Origin: Geothrix rubra
GTDB lineage: Bacteria > Acidobacteriota > Holophagae > Holophagales > Holophagaceae
Direction: 5' to 3'
DNA: 64,000 nucleotides
Assembly (NCBI RefSeq): GCF_030268065.1
Contig: NZ_BSDD01000001.1
Span: 186,001-250,000 of the forward strand
Numbering within the stretch: the first letter of the stretch is position 1; each line of letters opens with the position of its first letter. Both the position numbers and the translations under genes were made by a program. Shown one piece after another: positions 7,091 through 17,034 of the stretch. The notes beneath the pieces were generated by a model, which saw only the letters and a list, made by a program, of their open reading frames with translations, ran no database searches and was not told where the DNA came from.

Positions 7091-9589
7091 ATGGTCTCGA
7101 AGCCGGCCTCCCCGAACCCCAAACCCCTCCACCGCTGGCTCCGACGCCTCCTCGTCGTCGCGCTGGGCCTCCTGGTGGCCGGGGCCGCCGCCTTCGCGGT
7201 GGCCTGGTCCGTGCTCTCGCGGGATGCGGACGGGTTCCTCACGCTGTTCGCCATGCGGGTGCCCAAGACCATCACCAAGGTCCTCGACCAGAACGGCAAC
7301 GTGCTGGGCGTCTTCGCCGAGGAGCACCGGGTGGTGATCCCCTACGGCGACATCCCGAAGGCCTACATCAACGCCCTGGTGGCCACGGAGGATGCGGACT
7401 TCTGGAACCACGGCGGCATCGACTACCGCGGCGTGGCCCGGGCCGGGGCCAACTTCATCCTGAGCCTCGGACGCCGGAAGGAGGGCGCCTCCACCCTCAC
7501 CATGCAGCTCATCCGCACCGTCACCGCCAAGCGGGAGCGCCGCCTCCTGTCCGGCGGCCTCAAGCGGAAGATCCAGGAGATGATCCTCGCCCGCAAGATC
7601 GAGAAGGCCTACACCAAGAAGCAGATCCTCGAGATGTACTCCAACGAGGTGTACCTGGGCGGGGGCCGCTACGGCATCGAGGCCGCGGCAGAATTCTACT
7701 TCGGGAAGAGCGCGCCCCAGCTGGCCCCGGAGGAATGCGCGCTGCTGGCCGGCCTGGTCCAGAACCCGAACTGGTACAACCCGTACAACCCCGACCCCAA
7801 GGCCCGGGTCGCCGCGAAGGCCCGGCGGGACCACGTGCTGCTCCGCATGGCCAAGGAGGGCTACCTCAAGCCCCAGGAGGCCAGCCTCCTCATGGACAAG
7901 CCCATCCGGCTGGCCCGGGAGAACGCCCGGGAGGATTCGGTCGCCCCCTACGTGCTCGAGGAGGTGCGCAAGTACCTCTATGAGAAGTACGGCCGGGACC
8001 AGGTGCTGAACGGGGGCCTGGAGGTGACCACCACCATCGACAGCTTCTGGCAGGAGGCGGCGAACAACGCGGTGCGCCAGGGCCTCAAGGCCGTGGACCG
8101 CCGCCGGGGCTTCCGGAAGGACGCCCTCCAGTTCGTGGGCGATCCCGAGGGGGCCCAGCTGCCCGGCTGGAAGCGCTACTTCGAGAACGGCGACGAGGTC
8201 CGCGGGATCATCCTGGGCTGGAAGAAGGGCGACGCGGAAGTCCGCATCGGGGCGGCGCGCATCGTGGTCCCGGCCGCGGCCTTCGCCTGGGCCGGGAAGG
8301 ACGTCCAGAAGCTGATGCCCCGGGGGGCCGTGCCCCTCTTCTCGGTGAAGACGGCCGTGGACGGCGCACCCAAGGCCCTGGAGCTGGACCAGGAGCCGGC
8401 GGTGGAGGGGGCCCTGATGGCCATCGATCCCCGCACCGGCGAGATCCGCGCCATGGTGGGCGGCTACGACTTCAACCGGTCGAAGTTCGACCGCGCCATC
8501 CAGGCCCAGCGCCAGGTGGGCTCCACCATGAAGGCCTTCGTGTACGGCGCGGCCTTCACCGCCGGCATGACCCCGGCCACCGTGGTGCAGGACATCCCGA
8601 CGCGCTTCCTGGACACGGCGGATTTCGCCACGATCACCCAACCCGATGGCACCGTGGACTACAAGCCCCTGCGGCGCGATTCGAAGGCCTACGAACCCCA
8701 CAACTACGAGATGGACTACTGGGGGCCGATCCCCATCTGGGAGGCCCTGCGGGATTCCCGGAACGTGCCTGCGGTCCGCACCCTGGAGGACACCGGGGTG
8801 CTCAACGTCATCGACTTCGCCCGCAAGTGCGGGCTCACCGGCCCCATCCCGCCCTATCCCAGCATGGCCCTCGGCTCGGCCGACCTGACCCTGCGGGAGA
8901 TGGTGCGGGCCTACGGCACCATCGCCAACGGCGGCCTCCAGGCGCCGGTGCCCTTCTTCATCAAGAAGGTGGTGGACCGGAACGGCCGGGTGCTGGAGAG
9001 CCACAGCGGGGCCGCCACCGAGCAGGTGCTGGATCCCCAGAGCACCTTCCAGCTCATCCAATGCCTCCAGGGCGTGGCGACCCAGGGGACCGGCGCCGCC
9101 AGCAATGCCCTGGAGTGGCCCGTGGCCGGCAAGACCGGCACCACGGACCAGTACACGGATGCCTGGTTTCTGGGCTTCTCGACCCGGATCACCTGCGGCG
9201 TCTGGGTGGGGCTCGACGAGAAGAAGACCCTCTATCGCGGTGCGGATGGCGGGCACGTGGCCCTGCCCATCTGGGTGGATTTCATGAAGGCGGCCCTCCC
9301 CGGCACGGCCAAGGAGGACTTCACGGCGCCGCAGGGCATGGAGTGGGCGGACATCGACCGCTACACGGGACTGCTGGCCACGGGCGCCACCACGGACAAG
9401 ATCCTGCACCTGGCTTTCAAGCCGGGCACCGTGCCCAAGTCCGGCAGCGATGCCGAGTCCATCCAGAAGATCCGCGATGCCAGGGCCAAGGCCCCCTCCC
9501 AGCCCGTGGAGACGAGGATCTGGGGCATGCCCAAGCAGGTGGAGGAAGCCAAGCCCGTGGACCTCAACGGCACCGAACCCAACGGGTGA
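7091..9589 (+). CDS. mrcA: Class A penicillin-binding protein (PBP1A type)
   Basis: Bifunctional peptidoglycan glycosyltransferase/transpeptidase anchored in the inner membrane. A single N-terminal membrane segment (about residues 18-42) is followed by the GT51 domain with the catalytic EDADFWNHGGID motif (E100) and KIQEMILARKIE. The transpeptidase domain carries STMK (S478 to K481), SRN near 557 and KTGT (K681). An OB-like insert (about 345-430) lies between the domains, as in PBP1A. The length of 832 residues is normal. The gene diverges from nadK and ends at a strong palindromic terminator. Confidence 0.94.
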   Translation: MVSKPASPNPKPLHRWLRRLLVVALGLLVAGAAAFAVAWSVLSRDADGFLTLFAMRVPKTITKVLDQNGNVLGVFAEEHRVVIPYGDIPKAYINALVATEDADFWNHGGIDYRGVARAGANFILSLGRRKEGASTLTMQLIRTVTAKRERRLLSGGLKRKIQEMILARKIEKAYTKKQILEMYSNEVYLGGGRYGIEAAAEFYFGKSAPQLAPEECALLAGLVQNPNWYNPYNPDPKARVAAKARRDHVLLRMAKEGYLKPQEASLLMDKPIRLARENAREDSVAPYVLEEVRKYLYEKYGRDQVLNGGLEVTTTIDSFWQEAANNAVRQGLKAVDRRRGFRKDALQFVGDPEGAQLPGWKRYFENGDEVRGIILGWKKGDAEVRIGAARIVVPAAAFAWAGKDVQKLMPRGAVPLFSVKTAVDGAPKALELDQEPAVEGALMAIDPRTGEIRAMVGGYDFNRSKFDRAIQAQRQVGSTMKAFVYGAAFTAGMTPATVVQDIPTRFLDTADFATITQPDGTVDYKPLRRDSKAYEPHNYEMDYWGPIPIWEALRDSRNVPAVRTLEDTGVLNVIDFARKCGLTGPIPPYPSMALGSADLTLREMVRAYGTIANGGLQAPVPFFIKKVVDRNGRVLESHSGAATEQVLDPQSTFQLIQCLQGVATQGTGAASNALEWPVAGKTGTTDQYTDAWFLGFSTRITCGVWVGLDEKKTLYRGADGGHVALPIWVDFMKAALPGTAKEDFTAPQGMEWADIDRYTGLLATGATTDKILHLAFKPGTVPKSGSDAESIQKIRDARAKAPSQPVETRIWGMPKQVEEAKPVDLNGTEPNG

Positions 9590-9599
9590 GTGAGGTCTG

Positions 9600-9635
9600 C
9601 TGCAGAAGGGGCGCCGATCGGCGCCCCTTCTGCAG
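9600..9635. terminator. 36-base perfect palindrome between convergent genes
   Basis: The whole 36-base segment equals its own reverse complement, giving a 16-bp stem with a GATC loop. It starts 10 bases after the penicillin-binding protein stop and ends 17 bases before the helicase stop on the other strand. No U-tract follows on either strand. Best read as a shared bidirectional terminator or 3' end stabiliser. Confidence 0.75.
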
Positions 9636-9652
9636 ACGGTCGGGGGAGGGAC

Positions 9653-11296
9653 CTACTTCTTCTTCCAGGGCTTCGCGGGTGCGGCCTTCCAGGGGCGCGG
9701 CGCATCCTTGGCCGGACGGTCCTCCCAGGGCTTGCGGGGGCGGCTCGCCGGTTCCGCCTTCGCAGGGCGGGGACGCTCCTCGAGCTCCCGTCGGGGCTTG
9801 AAGCTGCCGTCGGCGCGGACCTTCGCCGCAGGCTCGGGACGCGCGGTGACGCGGGGCGCCGGGCGCTCCGCGGCGCGGGCGGCGGGCCGCTCGGGCCCGC
9901 GGGCCGCCGCACGCTCCGCATAGCTGCGCTGGGGGCGCACCCCGTCCTCCCGGCGCTCGCGGGGAGCCTCGAACCGGGGCCGGGCCGTCTTGCGCTCGGG
10001 CTCGGAGGGGATCTCGAAGCCGGAGGACTGGTCGGCCTGGAGCAGCCCGAGGAGCCCGGCGACGAGGCGCTGGGGGGTCGTCCCCTCCAGCATCCGGGCG
10101 GCCTGGGCCAGGGTGGCGGCGCTGGCGGAGGCGCCGATGCGCTGGACGAGGCGGGAGGCCTGGGCCTCGCGGATCTCCGCCGGCGCGGGGATGGCCCGCC
10201 AGTCCAGCTTGAGGCCGCCGCGACGGCTCCAGGCCAGCAGGATGCGGCTCTCCTTCCAGTTCACCAGGGCCAGGCTGGTGCCCTTGGCGCCCGCACGGCC
10301 GGTGCGGCCGCTGCGGTGGATGTAGCTCTCCAGCTGGGTGGGGATGCCGATGTGCACCACCAGGGGCAGCCCGCCGATGTCCAGGCCGCGGGCGGCCACG
10401 TCGGTGGCCACCAGGTAGCGCAGCTTGCCGTCCTTGAACTGGCCCAGGATGCGGGTGCGCGTGGCCTGGGCCAGGTCGCCGTGGAGGAAGGCGGCGGGAA
10501 GGCCCGAAACCGTCAGCTCCTCGGCCACCTCCTCGCTCTGGGCCTTGGTCTTGGTGAAGATCAGGGCGGCGCTGGGCTCGTCCATGAGCAGGAGGTTCAC
10601 CAGGGCGCGCACCTGCTGGTGGTCGGGCACGAGCACCGGCGTGTGGGCGATGTCGGCATGCATGGCTTGCTCGCCGGCTTCCGCCAGCTGGATCTGCACG
10701 GGATCCTTCAGGAACCGCTTGGCCAGCTTGGCGATGGGGGCGGGCAGGGTGGCCGAGAAGAGGTAGGTCTGGGGGCCCTGGGGCACCTTGGCCAGGATGG
10801 TCTCCACGTCCTCCAGGAAGCCCATGTTCAGCATCTCGTCGCACTCGTCGAGCACGATCATGCTCACGCGGCCCAGGTCGAGCGTGCCGCGCTCCAGGTG
10901 ATCCATCACCCGGCCGGGGGTGCCCACGATCACCGGAGCGCCCATGGACAGGGCCTTCATCTGCGGCGGGTAGGCGACGCCGCCCACGAGGGACGCGATG
11001 GGCAGCTTGGGCACGAGGCTGTGCAGCTCCGCGCCCACCTGCTGGGCCAGCTCGCGCGTGGGAGCCAGGATGAGGGCCTGGGGGTGGCGCGCGTCCGAGA
11101 GCCTGTGGAGGAGGGGCAGGCCGAAGGCCAGGGTCTTGCCCGAGCCGGTGCGGCTCTGCACCAGCAGGTCGCGGCCCTCGAGGCCGGGCCGGAAGGTCTG
11201 GGCCTGGACGGGCATGGGGGTCTCGAAACCGCGCTTGGCCAAGGCCGCCAGCAGGGCTTCGCTGCAGCCCAAGGCTGCGAAGGTGGTGTCGCTCAC
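9653..11296 (-). CDS. DEAD-box-family ATP-dependent RNA helicase (DECD variant) with basic tail
   Basis: RNA helicase of superfamily 2, likely acting in ribosome assembly or mRNA turnover. Motifs appear in order: SRTGSGKT (residues 48-55), PTRELAQQ, GTPGRV, DECD in place of DEAD near 150, SAT, HGDL, ATDVAARGLDI and HRSGRTGRAG. After the two RecA domains (to about 350) comes a helical segment like that of DeaD/CsdA. The last ~120 residues are rich in Arg, Pro, Ala, Glu and Lys and look disordered and RNA-binding. The frame stays open far upstream. GTG 11296, behind GGGAG, gives the natural start VSDTTFAALG. Confidence 0.92.
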   Translation of the reverse strand: MSDTTFAALGCSEALLAALAKRGFETPMPVQAQTFRPGLEGRDLLVQSRTGSGKTLAFGLPLLHRLSDARHPQALILAPTRELAQQVGAELHSLVPKLPIASLVGGVAYPPQMKALSMGAPVIVGTPGRVMDHLERGTLDLGRVSMIVLDECDEMLNMGFLEDVETILAKVPQGPQTYLFSATLPAPIAKLAKRFLKDPVQIQLAEAGEQAMHADIAHTPVLVPDHQQVRALVNLLLMDEPSAALIFTKTKAQSEEVAEELTVSGLPAAFLHGDLAQATRTRILGQFKDGKLRYLVATDVAARGLDIGGLPLVVHIGIPTQLESYIHRSGRTGRAGAKGTSLALVNWKESRILLAWSRRGGLKLDWRAIPAPAEIREAQASRLVQRIGASASAATLAQAARMLEGTTPQRLVAGLLGLLQADQSSGFEIPSEPERKTARPRFEAPRERREDGVRPQRSYAERAAARGPERPAARAAERPAPRVTARPEPAAKVRADGSFKPRRELEERPRPAKAEPASRPRKPWEDRPAKDAPRPWKAAPAKPWKKK

Positions 11297-11434
11297 GTTG
11301 TCTCCCGGGGCGTTCCCTGCTCGAGGATGCCTGGTCGCAGGCATCGATGGCGGATGCGCCAGCCGGGAGGGCCCAAACCGCCAGTATCCCACGGAAAGCC
11401 GCGGAAAACCAGGCCTTTTCCGCCATACTGGCCC

Positions 11435-12493
11435 ATGGCCCTCCCCGACGACCGCCTCCTGACCCTGCCCCTCGGTTCGGATCCCGATCTCCGCCGGCGC
11501 TACATGCTGCTGCACGAGGACCTGCCGGGCAACGTGCGCTTCGGCCTGCTGCTGGAGATCCTGGACAAGCTGGCGGAGGAGGCGGCCCTCGACTACGTGC
11601 GGCGCGCCCATCCCGACGCGCGCGTGGTCACCGCCGCCATCGACAACATCTACATCCGCGCCTCGGCGGACGTGAAGCGCGACATCGCCTTCAGCGCCCG
11701 GGTGAACTTCGTGGGCCGCACCAGCCTGGAGGTGGGCATCCGCGTGGAGCATCCGGCGGGTCCGAACGGCGAGCCTCCCGCCCACATCGCCTCGTGCTAC
11801 TTCACCATGGTGGCCCGCAGCACGGCCGGAGACGGGGCCCAGAGCCTGGTGCTGCCCGCCTTCGAGCCCGCAGGGGAGCTGGGCCGCCGCCGCTGGGATC
11901 GCGCCATCGCGCGCCGCGAGGCCACCCGGCAGCAGATGCACCAGGCGCAGGAACCCCCCAGCCGGGGGGAATACGGACTGCTCGCAGCCCTGCACGCGGC
12001 CCAGGACAAGCCGGGCTTCGACGGGTTGCTGGCCGCGGACTGTGTGACGAACGGATGGGAGCGCACCTATCCCGAGCACGAGAACGTGCCCGAGAAGATC
12101 TTCGGCGGGCACCTGATCCGCCGGGCCTTCGAGCAGTCCGCCATCTGCGCCGAGGAAGTGGCGCCCGACCGGCCCGTCATCGTCGCCGTGAACCGGATCA
12201 ACTTCGTCCAGCCCGTGCGCATGGGGGACAAGCTGCACTTCGTGAGCCGGGCCGTCTATGCCGGGGCGACGAGTGTCTCCGTGGAGACCGAGATCATCCG
12301 CATCAGCCGGGATCGCACCCAGACCCACCTCTCGAACAGCTGCATCTTCACCTTCACGAACGTGGACGCCGATCTCCGGCCGCAACCCGTTCCCGCCATC
12401 TACCCCACCACCTACGCCGAGGACGCCCGCTACCTGGCCGCCCACCGCCGGCACGAAGGGCACCTCGCCTGGAAGGCGGCCCGGGGGCGTTAA
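11435..12493 (+). CDS. Double-hotdog acyl-CoA thioesterase
   Basis: Predicted hydrolase of acyl-CoA esters, 352 residues with two hotdog domains. The first is about 25-160 (NVRFGLLLEILDKLAEEAALDY, then ASCYFTMVAR). The second is about 205-330 (KIFGGHLIRRAFEQSAICAEE, then NRINFVQPVRMGDKLHF). This tandem layout resembles the ACOT9/ACOT10 group. The start is ATG 11435; the frame is open far upstream only because it runs antisense to the helicase gene. The gene heads a compact plus-strand run with sixA and an alpha/beta hydrolase. The substrate chain length cannot be judged from sequence. Confidence 0.85.
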   Translation: MALPDDRLLTLPLGSDPDLRRRYMLLHEDLPGNVRFGLLLEILDKLAEEAALDYVRRAHPDARVVTAAIDNIYIRASADVKRDIAFSARVNFVGRTSLEVGIRVEHPAGPNGEPPAHIASCYFTMVARSTAGDGAQSLVLPAFEPAGELGRRRWDRAIARREATRQQMHQAQEPPSRGEYGLLAALHAAQDKPGFDGLLAADCVTNGWERTYPEHENVPEKIFGGHLIRRAFEQSAICAEEVAPDRPVIVAVNRINFVQPVRMGDKLHFVSRAVYAGATSVSVETEIIRISRDRTQTHLSNSCIFTFTNVDADLRPQPVPAIYPTTYAEDARYLAAHRRHEGHLAWKAARGR

Positions 12494-12502
12494 TATCGGG
12501 GC

Positions 12503-12991
12503 ATGTCCGCGACCCTGCTCCTCATCCGCCACGGCATCGCCGAGGATCCCGGCCCGGCCCAGCGGGACGCGGATCGGGCCCTCACGCCGGAAGGCTGGTC
12601 GAAGACGCGCGCCGCCATGGAAGGGCTCGTGGCCCGCGGCTACCTGCCCACCCGGGGCGCGACCAGCCCCTACCGGCGGGCCGTGGAGACGATGACCTGC
12701 CTCCAGGAGGCCGCGGGTCGCGCCTTCCCGGTGGAGACCTGGGAGGGCCTGGCCCCCCATGGGGATCCCGGGGCGGCCGACCTCTGGCTGCGGAGCCTGA
12801 TGACGGAACTCGGCGGGGACAACGTGCTGGCCCTCGCCAGCCACCAGCCCTTCCTGGGCGACCTCGTCTTCCACCTCACGGGCCGGACCGTTGAGGTGAA
12901 GAAGGCCAGTTGCACGGTGGTGCGCTGGCGTGCCGGCGTCTGGACCTTCGATCGGCACTTCACCCCCGCCGAGCTGAGGAGCGGCGCATGA
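12503..12991 (+). CDS. sixA: SixA-type phosphohistidine phosphatase
   Basis: Small histidine-phosphatase family protein of 162 residues. It carries the catalytic RHG (H10) near the N-terminus, the conserved SPYRRAVETM segment and a second histidine in ASHQPFLGDL. SixA proteins dephosphorylate phosphohistidine on HPt domains or on nitrogen-PTS proteins; which partner exists here is unknown. The gene follows the thioesterase by nine bases, and its stop overlaps the ATG of the next gene (ATGA), so the three form one transcription unit. Confidence 0.88.
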   Translation: MSATLLLIRHGIAEDPGPAQRDADRALTPEGWSKTRAAMEGLVARGYLPTRGATSPYRRAVETMTCLQEAAGRAFPVETWEGLAPHGDPGAADLWLRSLMTELGGDNVLALASHQPFLGDLVFHLTGRTVEVKKASCTVVRWRAGVWTFDRHFTPAELRSGA

Positions 12992-13821
12992 GGCCGCAGC
13001 CCGCATTCGTCACCCTGGCCTCCGGAGTCCGCCTCCACCACCGCGTCCAGGGGCCCATGGACGCCCCCTGGATGGTGCTGCTGAACGGGCTGCTGTCGGA
13101 CACGACCATGTGGGCGGGCGTGCTGCCAGGGCTGACCCAGCGCTTCCGGGTGCTCACCTTCGACAGCCGGGGCCAGGGCAAGTCCGACGCGCCGGAGGCG
13201 GGGCCCTACCTGACTGCGGACCTGGCCGAGGACGCCTGGGAGCTCTTCCAGGCCCTCGGGGTGGCGCGACCCTGGCTGGTGGGCCTCTCGAACGGTAGCG
13301 CCCTGAGCCTGGAACTCCTCACCCGGCATCCGGGCGCCTTCGCGGGGGCGGTGCTCACCAGCGTCATGCCCCGCATCGACTTCGCCATGGCCCTCAAGGT
13401 CGAGCACTGGGCCCGCTGCCTGGAGCTGGGCGGACCTCTCTTCCAGTTCGACGCCGTGGCGCCCTTCCTATGGGGTGACGGCTTCCTCGAAGCCCGCCAC
13501 GGCGTGCTGCGGGCCTACCACCAGGTGGTCACGGGCGGGGAGAAGCCCCTGCATGGGAACCTCCACCAGATCCGGGGGACCCTCGGCTGGGACATCCGGG
13601 ATCGCCTGGGGGCCATCCGCGAGCCTGTCCTGCTCCTCAGCGGGGCCGAGGACCTCCTGACGCCGCCCTGGAAATGCCTGGCCACGGCCCAGGGCATTCC
13701 CGGGGCCCGCTTCGAGGTGGTGCCGGGAGTGGGTCATGCCTACCCAGTGGAGGACCCCAAGGGATTCGTGGCGAAGGTGCTGGCGTTCGCTTGTAAGGAA
13801 CCCGCTGGAATTGGCCGATAA
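12988..13821 (+). CDS. Alpha/beta-fold hydrolase
   Basis: Cytoplasmic alpha/beta hydrolase of 277 residues with no signal peptide. The nucleophile elbow is GLSNGS (S101), an oxyanion segment LLNGLLSD is near residue 33, and the acid and histidine are probably in GAEDLLTP and GVGHAYPVE. The fold is that of the 3-oxoadipate enol-lactonase/esterase type with a helical lid at about 135-185. Translation starts on the ATG overlapping the sixA stop. The substrate is unknown. Confidence 0.87.
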   Translation: MRPQPAFVTLASGVRLHHRVQGPMDAPWMVLLNGLLSDTTMWAGVLPGLTQRFRVLTFDSRGQGKSDAPEAGPYLTADLAEDAWELFQALGVARPWLVGLSNGSALSLELLTRHPGAFAGAVLTSVMPRIDFAMALKVEHWARCLELGGPLFQFDAVAPFLWGDGFLEARHGVLRAYHQVVTGGEKPLHGNLHQIRGTLGWDIRDRLGAIREPVLLLSGAEDLLTPPWKCLATAQGIPGARFEVVPGVGHAYPVEDPKGFVAKVLAFACKEPAGIGR

Positions 13822-13887
13822 GTAAATCCGACCTATCATGTCAGCATTCCCGAGCCAATTCCGACTCGCCCGATCCCGAGGTGTCCC

Positions 13888-15180
13888 ATGGCCACCCAGC
13901 CAGCGCCGCCGGTCGTCCTGAGCCTCCAGGAGCTCAAGGAGCTCTCCATCGGGAAGCTCGCGGAGCTCGCCAAGGACCTCCAGATCGAGAACCCCCTCTC
14001 CATGCGCAAGCAGGAGCTGGTCTTCCGCGTGCTCCAGGCCCAGGCTGAGCGAGAGGGCCAGTTCTTCGCCGAGGGGGTGCTGGAGGTGCTGCCGGAGGGG
14101 TTCGGCTTCCTCCGCAGCCCCGACCAGAACTACCTGGCCGGCGCCGAGGACATCTACATCAGCCCCAGCCAGATCCGGAAGTTCAACCTGCGCACCGGCG
14201 ACACCCTGTCCGGCATGATCCGCGCCCCCAAGGAGGGCGAGAAGTTCTTCGCCATGCTCCGCGTGGATGCGGTCAACTTCGATCCGCCGACCACGGCCCG
14301 GGAGCGCCTGCACTTCGACGACCTCATCCCCCTCTACCCCAAGCACCACCTGCGCATGGAGCGGGACACCCAGGAGCTGAGCACCCGGGTCATGGACCTG
14401 ATGACGCCCCTCGGCAAGGGCCAGCGCGCCCTCATCGTGGCCCCGCCGCGCACGGGCAAGACCGTGCTGCTGCAGAACATCGCCAACTCCATCACCGCCA
14501 ACCACCCCGAAGTGTTCCTCATCGTGCTGCTCATCGACGAGCGGCCGGAGGAGGTGACGGACATGGAGCGCAGCGTGAAGGGCGAGGTGGTCTCCAGCAC
14601 CTTCGACGAGCCGGCCACGCGCCATGTCCAGGTGGCCGAGATGGTCATCGAGAAGGCCAAGCGGCTGGTGGAGCACAAGAAGGATGTGGTGATCCTGCTG
14701 GACTCCATCACGCGACTGGCCCGGGCCTACAACACCGTGGTGCCGCCCTCCGGCAAGGTGCTCTCCGGCGGCGTGGACAGCAACGCGCTCCAGCGGCCCA
14801 AGCGGTTCTTCGGCGCGGCCCGCAACATCGAGGGCGGCGGCTCCCTCACCATCGTGGCCACGGCCCTCATCGAGACCGGCAGCCGCATGGACGACGTGAT
14901 CTTCGAGGAGTTCAAGGGCACCGGCAACAGCGAGATCGTGCTGGACCGCAAGCTCTCCGACAAGCGCATCTTCCCAGCCATGGACATCCAGAAGTCCGGC
15001 ACCCGCAAGGAGGACCTCCTCATCGAGCCCGCCAAGCTCGCCAAGATCTGGGTGCTCCGCAAGGTCCTCAGCGCCAGCGGCCCCAGCGAGAGCATGGAGC
15101 TCCTGGTGGATCGCCTCGGCAAGGCCAAGACCAACGATGAGTTCCTGGCCAACCTCCAGGAGCCGCCGGCGAGGCGCTAG
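13888..15180 (+). CDS. rho: Transcription termination factor Rho
   Basis: Hexameric RNA helicase that ends untranslated transcripts. The N-terminal Rho_N helical domain (about 10-50) is followed by the cold-shock-like RNA-binding domain ([15 protein letters not shown], about 70-130). The RecA-like motor has the P-loop APPRTGKT near 184-191, Walker [17 protein letters not shown], and the Q- and R-loop regions. At 430 residues it is the short form, without the long insertion seen in some high-GC phyla. It lies 66 bases after the hydrolase gene and probably has its own promoter in that AT-richer spacer. Confidence 0.97.
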   Translation: MATQPAPPVVLSLQELKELSIGKLAELAKDLQIENPLSMRKQELVFRVLQAQAEREGQFFAEGVLEVLPEGFGFLRSPDQNYLAGAEDIYISPSQIRKFNLRTGDTLSGMIRAPKEGEKFFAMLRVDAVNFDPPTTARERLHFDDLIPLYPKHHLRMERDTQELSTRVMDLMTPLGKGQRALIVAPPRTGKTVLLQNIANSITANHPEVFLIVLLIDERPEEVTDMERSVKGEVVSSTFDEPATRHVQVAEMVIEKAKRLVEHKKDVVILLDSITRLARAYNTVVPPSGKVLSGGVDSNALQRPKRFFGAARNIEGGGSLTIVATALIETGSRMDDVIFEEFKGTGNSEIVLDRKLSDKRIFPAMDIQKSGTRKEDLLIEPAKLAKIWVLRKVLSASGPSESMELLVDRLGKAKTNDEFLANLQEPPARR

Positions 15181-15402
15181 CCCCCTTGACACACCCTGGG
15201 CGCTGCAATCCAGCCTCTGATGGGTAGCGTCCAGGGGAACGCTGTCCGGTTTGATTTCAAGAGCCTTCTGGTTCTGGCCGATGAATGGCTTAAGCGTTGA
15301 GCCCATTCGGAGAAATCCGGTATTCGGGCCCAGCCCCCCTGGTCTGGGATTGAATGGGAGCGCTCCCGGTTTTTCTTGGGCCTTTTGGAATTGGCAGAGG
15401 AC
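15181..15402. other. Intergenic region between rho and the diguanylate cyclase gene
   Basis: This 222-base spacer is visibly lower in GC than its surroundings. It contains a perfect TTGACA at 15186-15191 right after the rho stop, but no convincing -10 at the right distance. A short palindrome GGGAGCGCTCCC at 15356-15367 is followed by GGTTTTT, which could be a weak terminator or part of the leader. I see no riboswitch core, tRNA or small gene. Confidence 0.45.
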
Positions 15403-17034
15403 ATGAACCCACCTCCGAGGTTGCGCCACCTGTTGCTGCGATATGGCCTCCCTCTGGTTCTTGTGGTGTTGGCCGCCCTGCTTAGGATTTGGCCGTTGCG
15501 GCATGAAGGTACTGACCTCGCGTGGGCCACCTTCTACCCGGCAGTGGTGGTCGCGGCCATCTATGGAGGCCTTACCGCTGGGTTGTTGGCCACGGCGCTG
15601 TCCTGTGTGACGGTCCTCTTCTGTTGGCCGCTCCTGGTCGCGCAGCCGTTCATCACAGGTTCCACCGACTACCTTCGCCTGGTCGTTTTCGTTGTTGTTG
15701 GAACGATCGTTTCTAAAATGACCGAAGCGACGCGGCGCGCCAGGGCGGAATCGATCAAGTCGACCCAGGCTCTCGCCGAGAGCGAGCACTTCCTCAAAAC
15801 CATCGCGAACTCCCTGCCCGGGCTTATCGCCTATTGGGACAAGGATCTGCGCTGCCGTTTCGCCAACCATTCGTTCCTGGATTGGTTCGGGAAGGCGCCG
15901 GAGGCCATGATCGGAACGTCCATACAGGAATTGATGGGAAAGCGCCTGTTCTCCCTGAATGAGCCCTACATTCGTGGTGCCCTGAAGGGTGAAATGCAGC
16001 AATTCGAGCGAACCCTCACCAAGGTCGACGGAAGTATTGCTCATACGTTGGCCAACTATGTCCCGGATATCAAGGCCAACGGTGAAGTCGCAGGATTTTT
16101 CGTCCTGGTGAGCGAGGTGACGCTGCTGAAGGAAGCGGAAGCCAAGCTTCAACTGGCCGCCAGTGTCTTTCACAACACCGTCGAAGGGATCCTTGTCACG
16201 GATGCCGACCTGGTCATCCTCTCCGTCAATCCGGCCTTCACCCATATCACAGGCTATGGCGCAGAGGAGGCCATCGGGAAGACGCCGCGAATGCTCAAAT
16301 CCAAGCACCACGACCAGGCCTTCTATGCCGCGATGTGGCGTGATATCGATGCCACAGGCCATTGGCAGGGGGAAATTTGGAACCGTCGCAAGGATGGTGA
16401 AGTCTACCTGGAATGGCTGACCATCACCAAAATTCACGGCTCCATGGGCGAGCCGATCCAGTATGTTTCCGTCTTCAACGACATCACGAAATCCCGTTAC
16501 AACGACGAGAGAATAAAACATTTGGCGTTCCATGATGCTTTGACTGACTTGCCCAACCGCTCCTTGCTGATGGACCGGCTTGACCACCAGATTGCCAAAG
16601 CCGAGCGGGAAGGGAGCCGCTTGGCTGTGATGTTCCTCGATCTTGATCGATTCAAAGGTGTGAATGACACCCTCGGACATGAGGTCGGCGATGACTTGCT
16701 GAGAATGGTGTCGCAGAAACTCCTGGCCCAGGTGCGGCAGTCGGACACCGTCTCGCGGTTGGGCGGCGACGAGTTCGTCATTCTGCTCGACAACCCTGCA
16801 AACGAAGATGAGGTCGCCCATGTCGCCGGTCGGGTCCTCACCGTCATCCAGGAGCCCATGGAGTTTCGCGGCAAGGCGGCCCAGATCGGGACCTCCATCG
16901 GCATCGCCATGTTCCCTCGGGACGGGAGTACCCCCGATGAATTGATCGAACGTGCCGACGCGGCCATGTATGCCGCCAAGGATGGCGGCCGGAATACCTA
17001 TCGTTTCTTCCAGCAGGCCACGGGTTCCGCCTAG
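15403..17034 (+). CDS. Membrane-anchored PAS-PAS-GGDEF diguanylate cyclase
   Basis: Predicted to make cyclic di-GMP in response to a signal. An N-terminal DUF4118-like bundle of about four membrane segments (residues 10-105) resembles that of sensor kinases. Two PAS domains follow (about 125-245 and 250-370), then a GGDEF domain (375-540) with an intact GGDEF (454-458) and an RxxD inhibitory site five residues before it. No EAL domain follows. ATG 15403 is preceded by GCAGAGG; a TTG at 15376 is an alternative. Codon third positions carry far more A/T than in neighbouring genes, suggesting more recent acquisition. Confidence 0.9.
   Translation: MNPPPRLRHLLLRYGLPLVLVVLAALLRIWPLRHEGTDLAWATFYPAVVVAAIYGGLTAGLLATALSCVTVLFCWPLLVAQPFITGSTDYLRLVVFVVVGTIVSKMTEATRRARAESIKSTQALAESEHFLKTIANSLPGLIAYWDKDLRCRFANHSFLDWFGKAPEAMIGTSIQELMGKRLFSLNEPYIRGALKGEMQQFERTLTKVDGSIAHTLANYVPDIKANGEVAGFFVLVSEVTLLKEAEAKLQLAASVFHNTVEGILVTDADLVILSVNPAFTHITGYGAEEAIGKTPRMLKSKHHDQAFYAAMWRDIDATGHWQGEIWNRRKDGEVYLEWLTITKIHGSMGEPIQYVSVFNDITKSRYNDERIKHLAFHDALTDLPNRSLLMDRLDHQIAKAEREGSRLAVMFLDLDRFKGVNDTLGHEVGDDLLRMVSQKLLAQVRQSDTVSRLGGDEFVILLDNPANEDEVAHVAGRVLTVIQEPMEFRGKAAQIGTSIGIAMFPRDGSTPDELIERADAAMYAAKDGGRNTYRFFQQATGSA

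Noticed and set aside
15181-15402. Possible c-di-GMP riboswitch in front of the diguanylate cyclase gene
   Set aside because: The conserved core motifs of GEMM-type riboswitches are not present; only a short palindrome before a T-run is seen.
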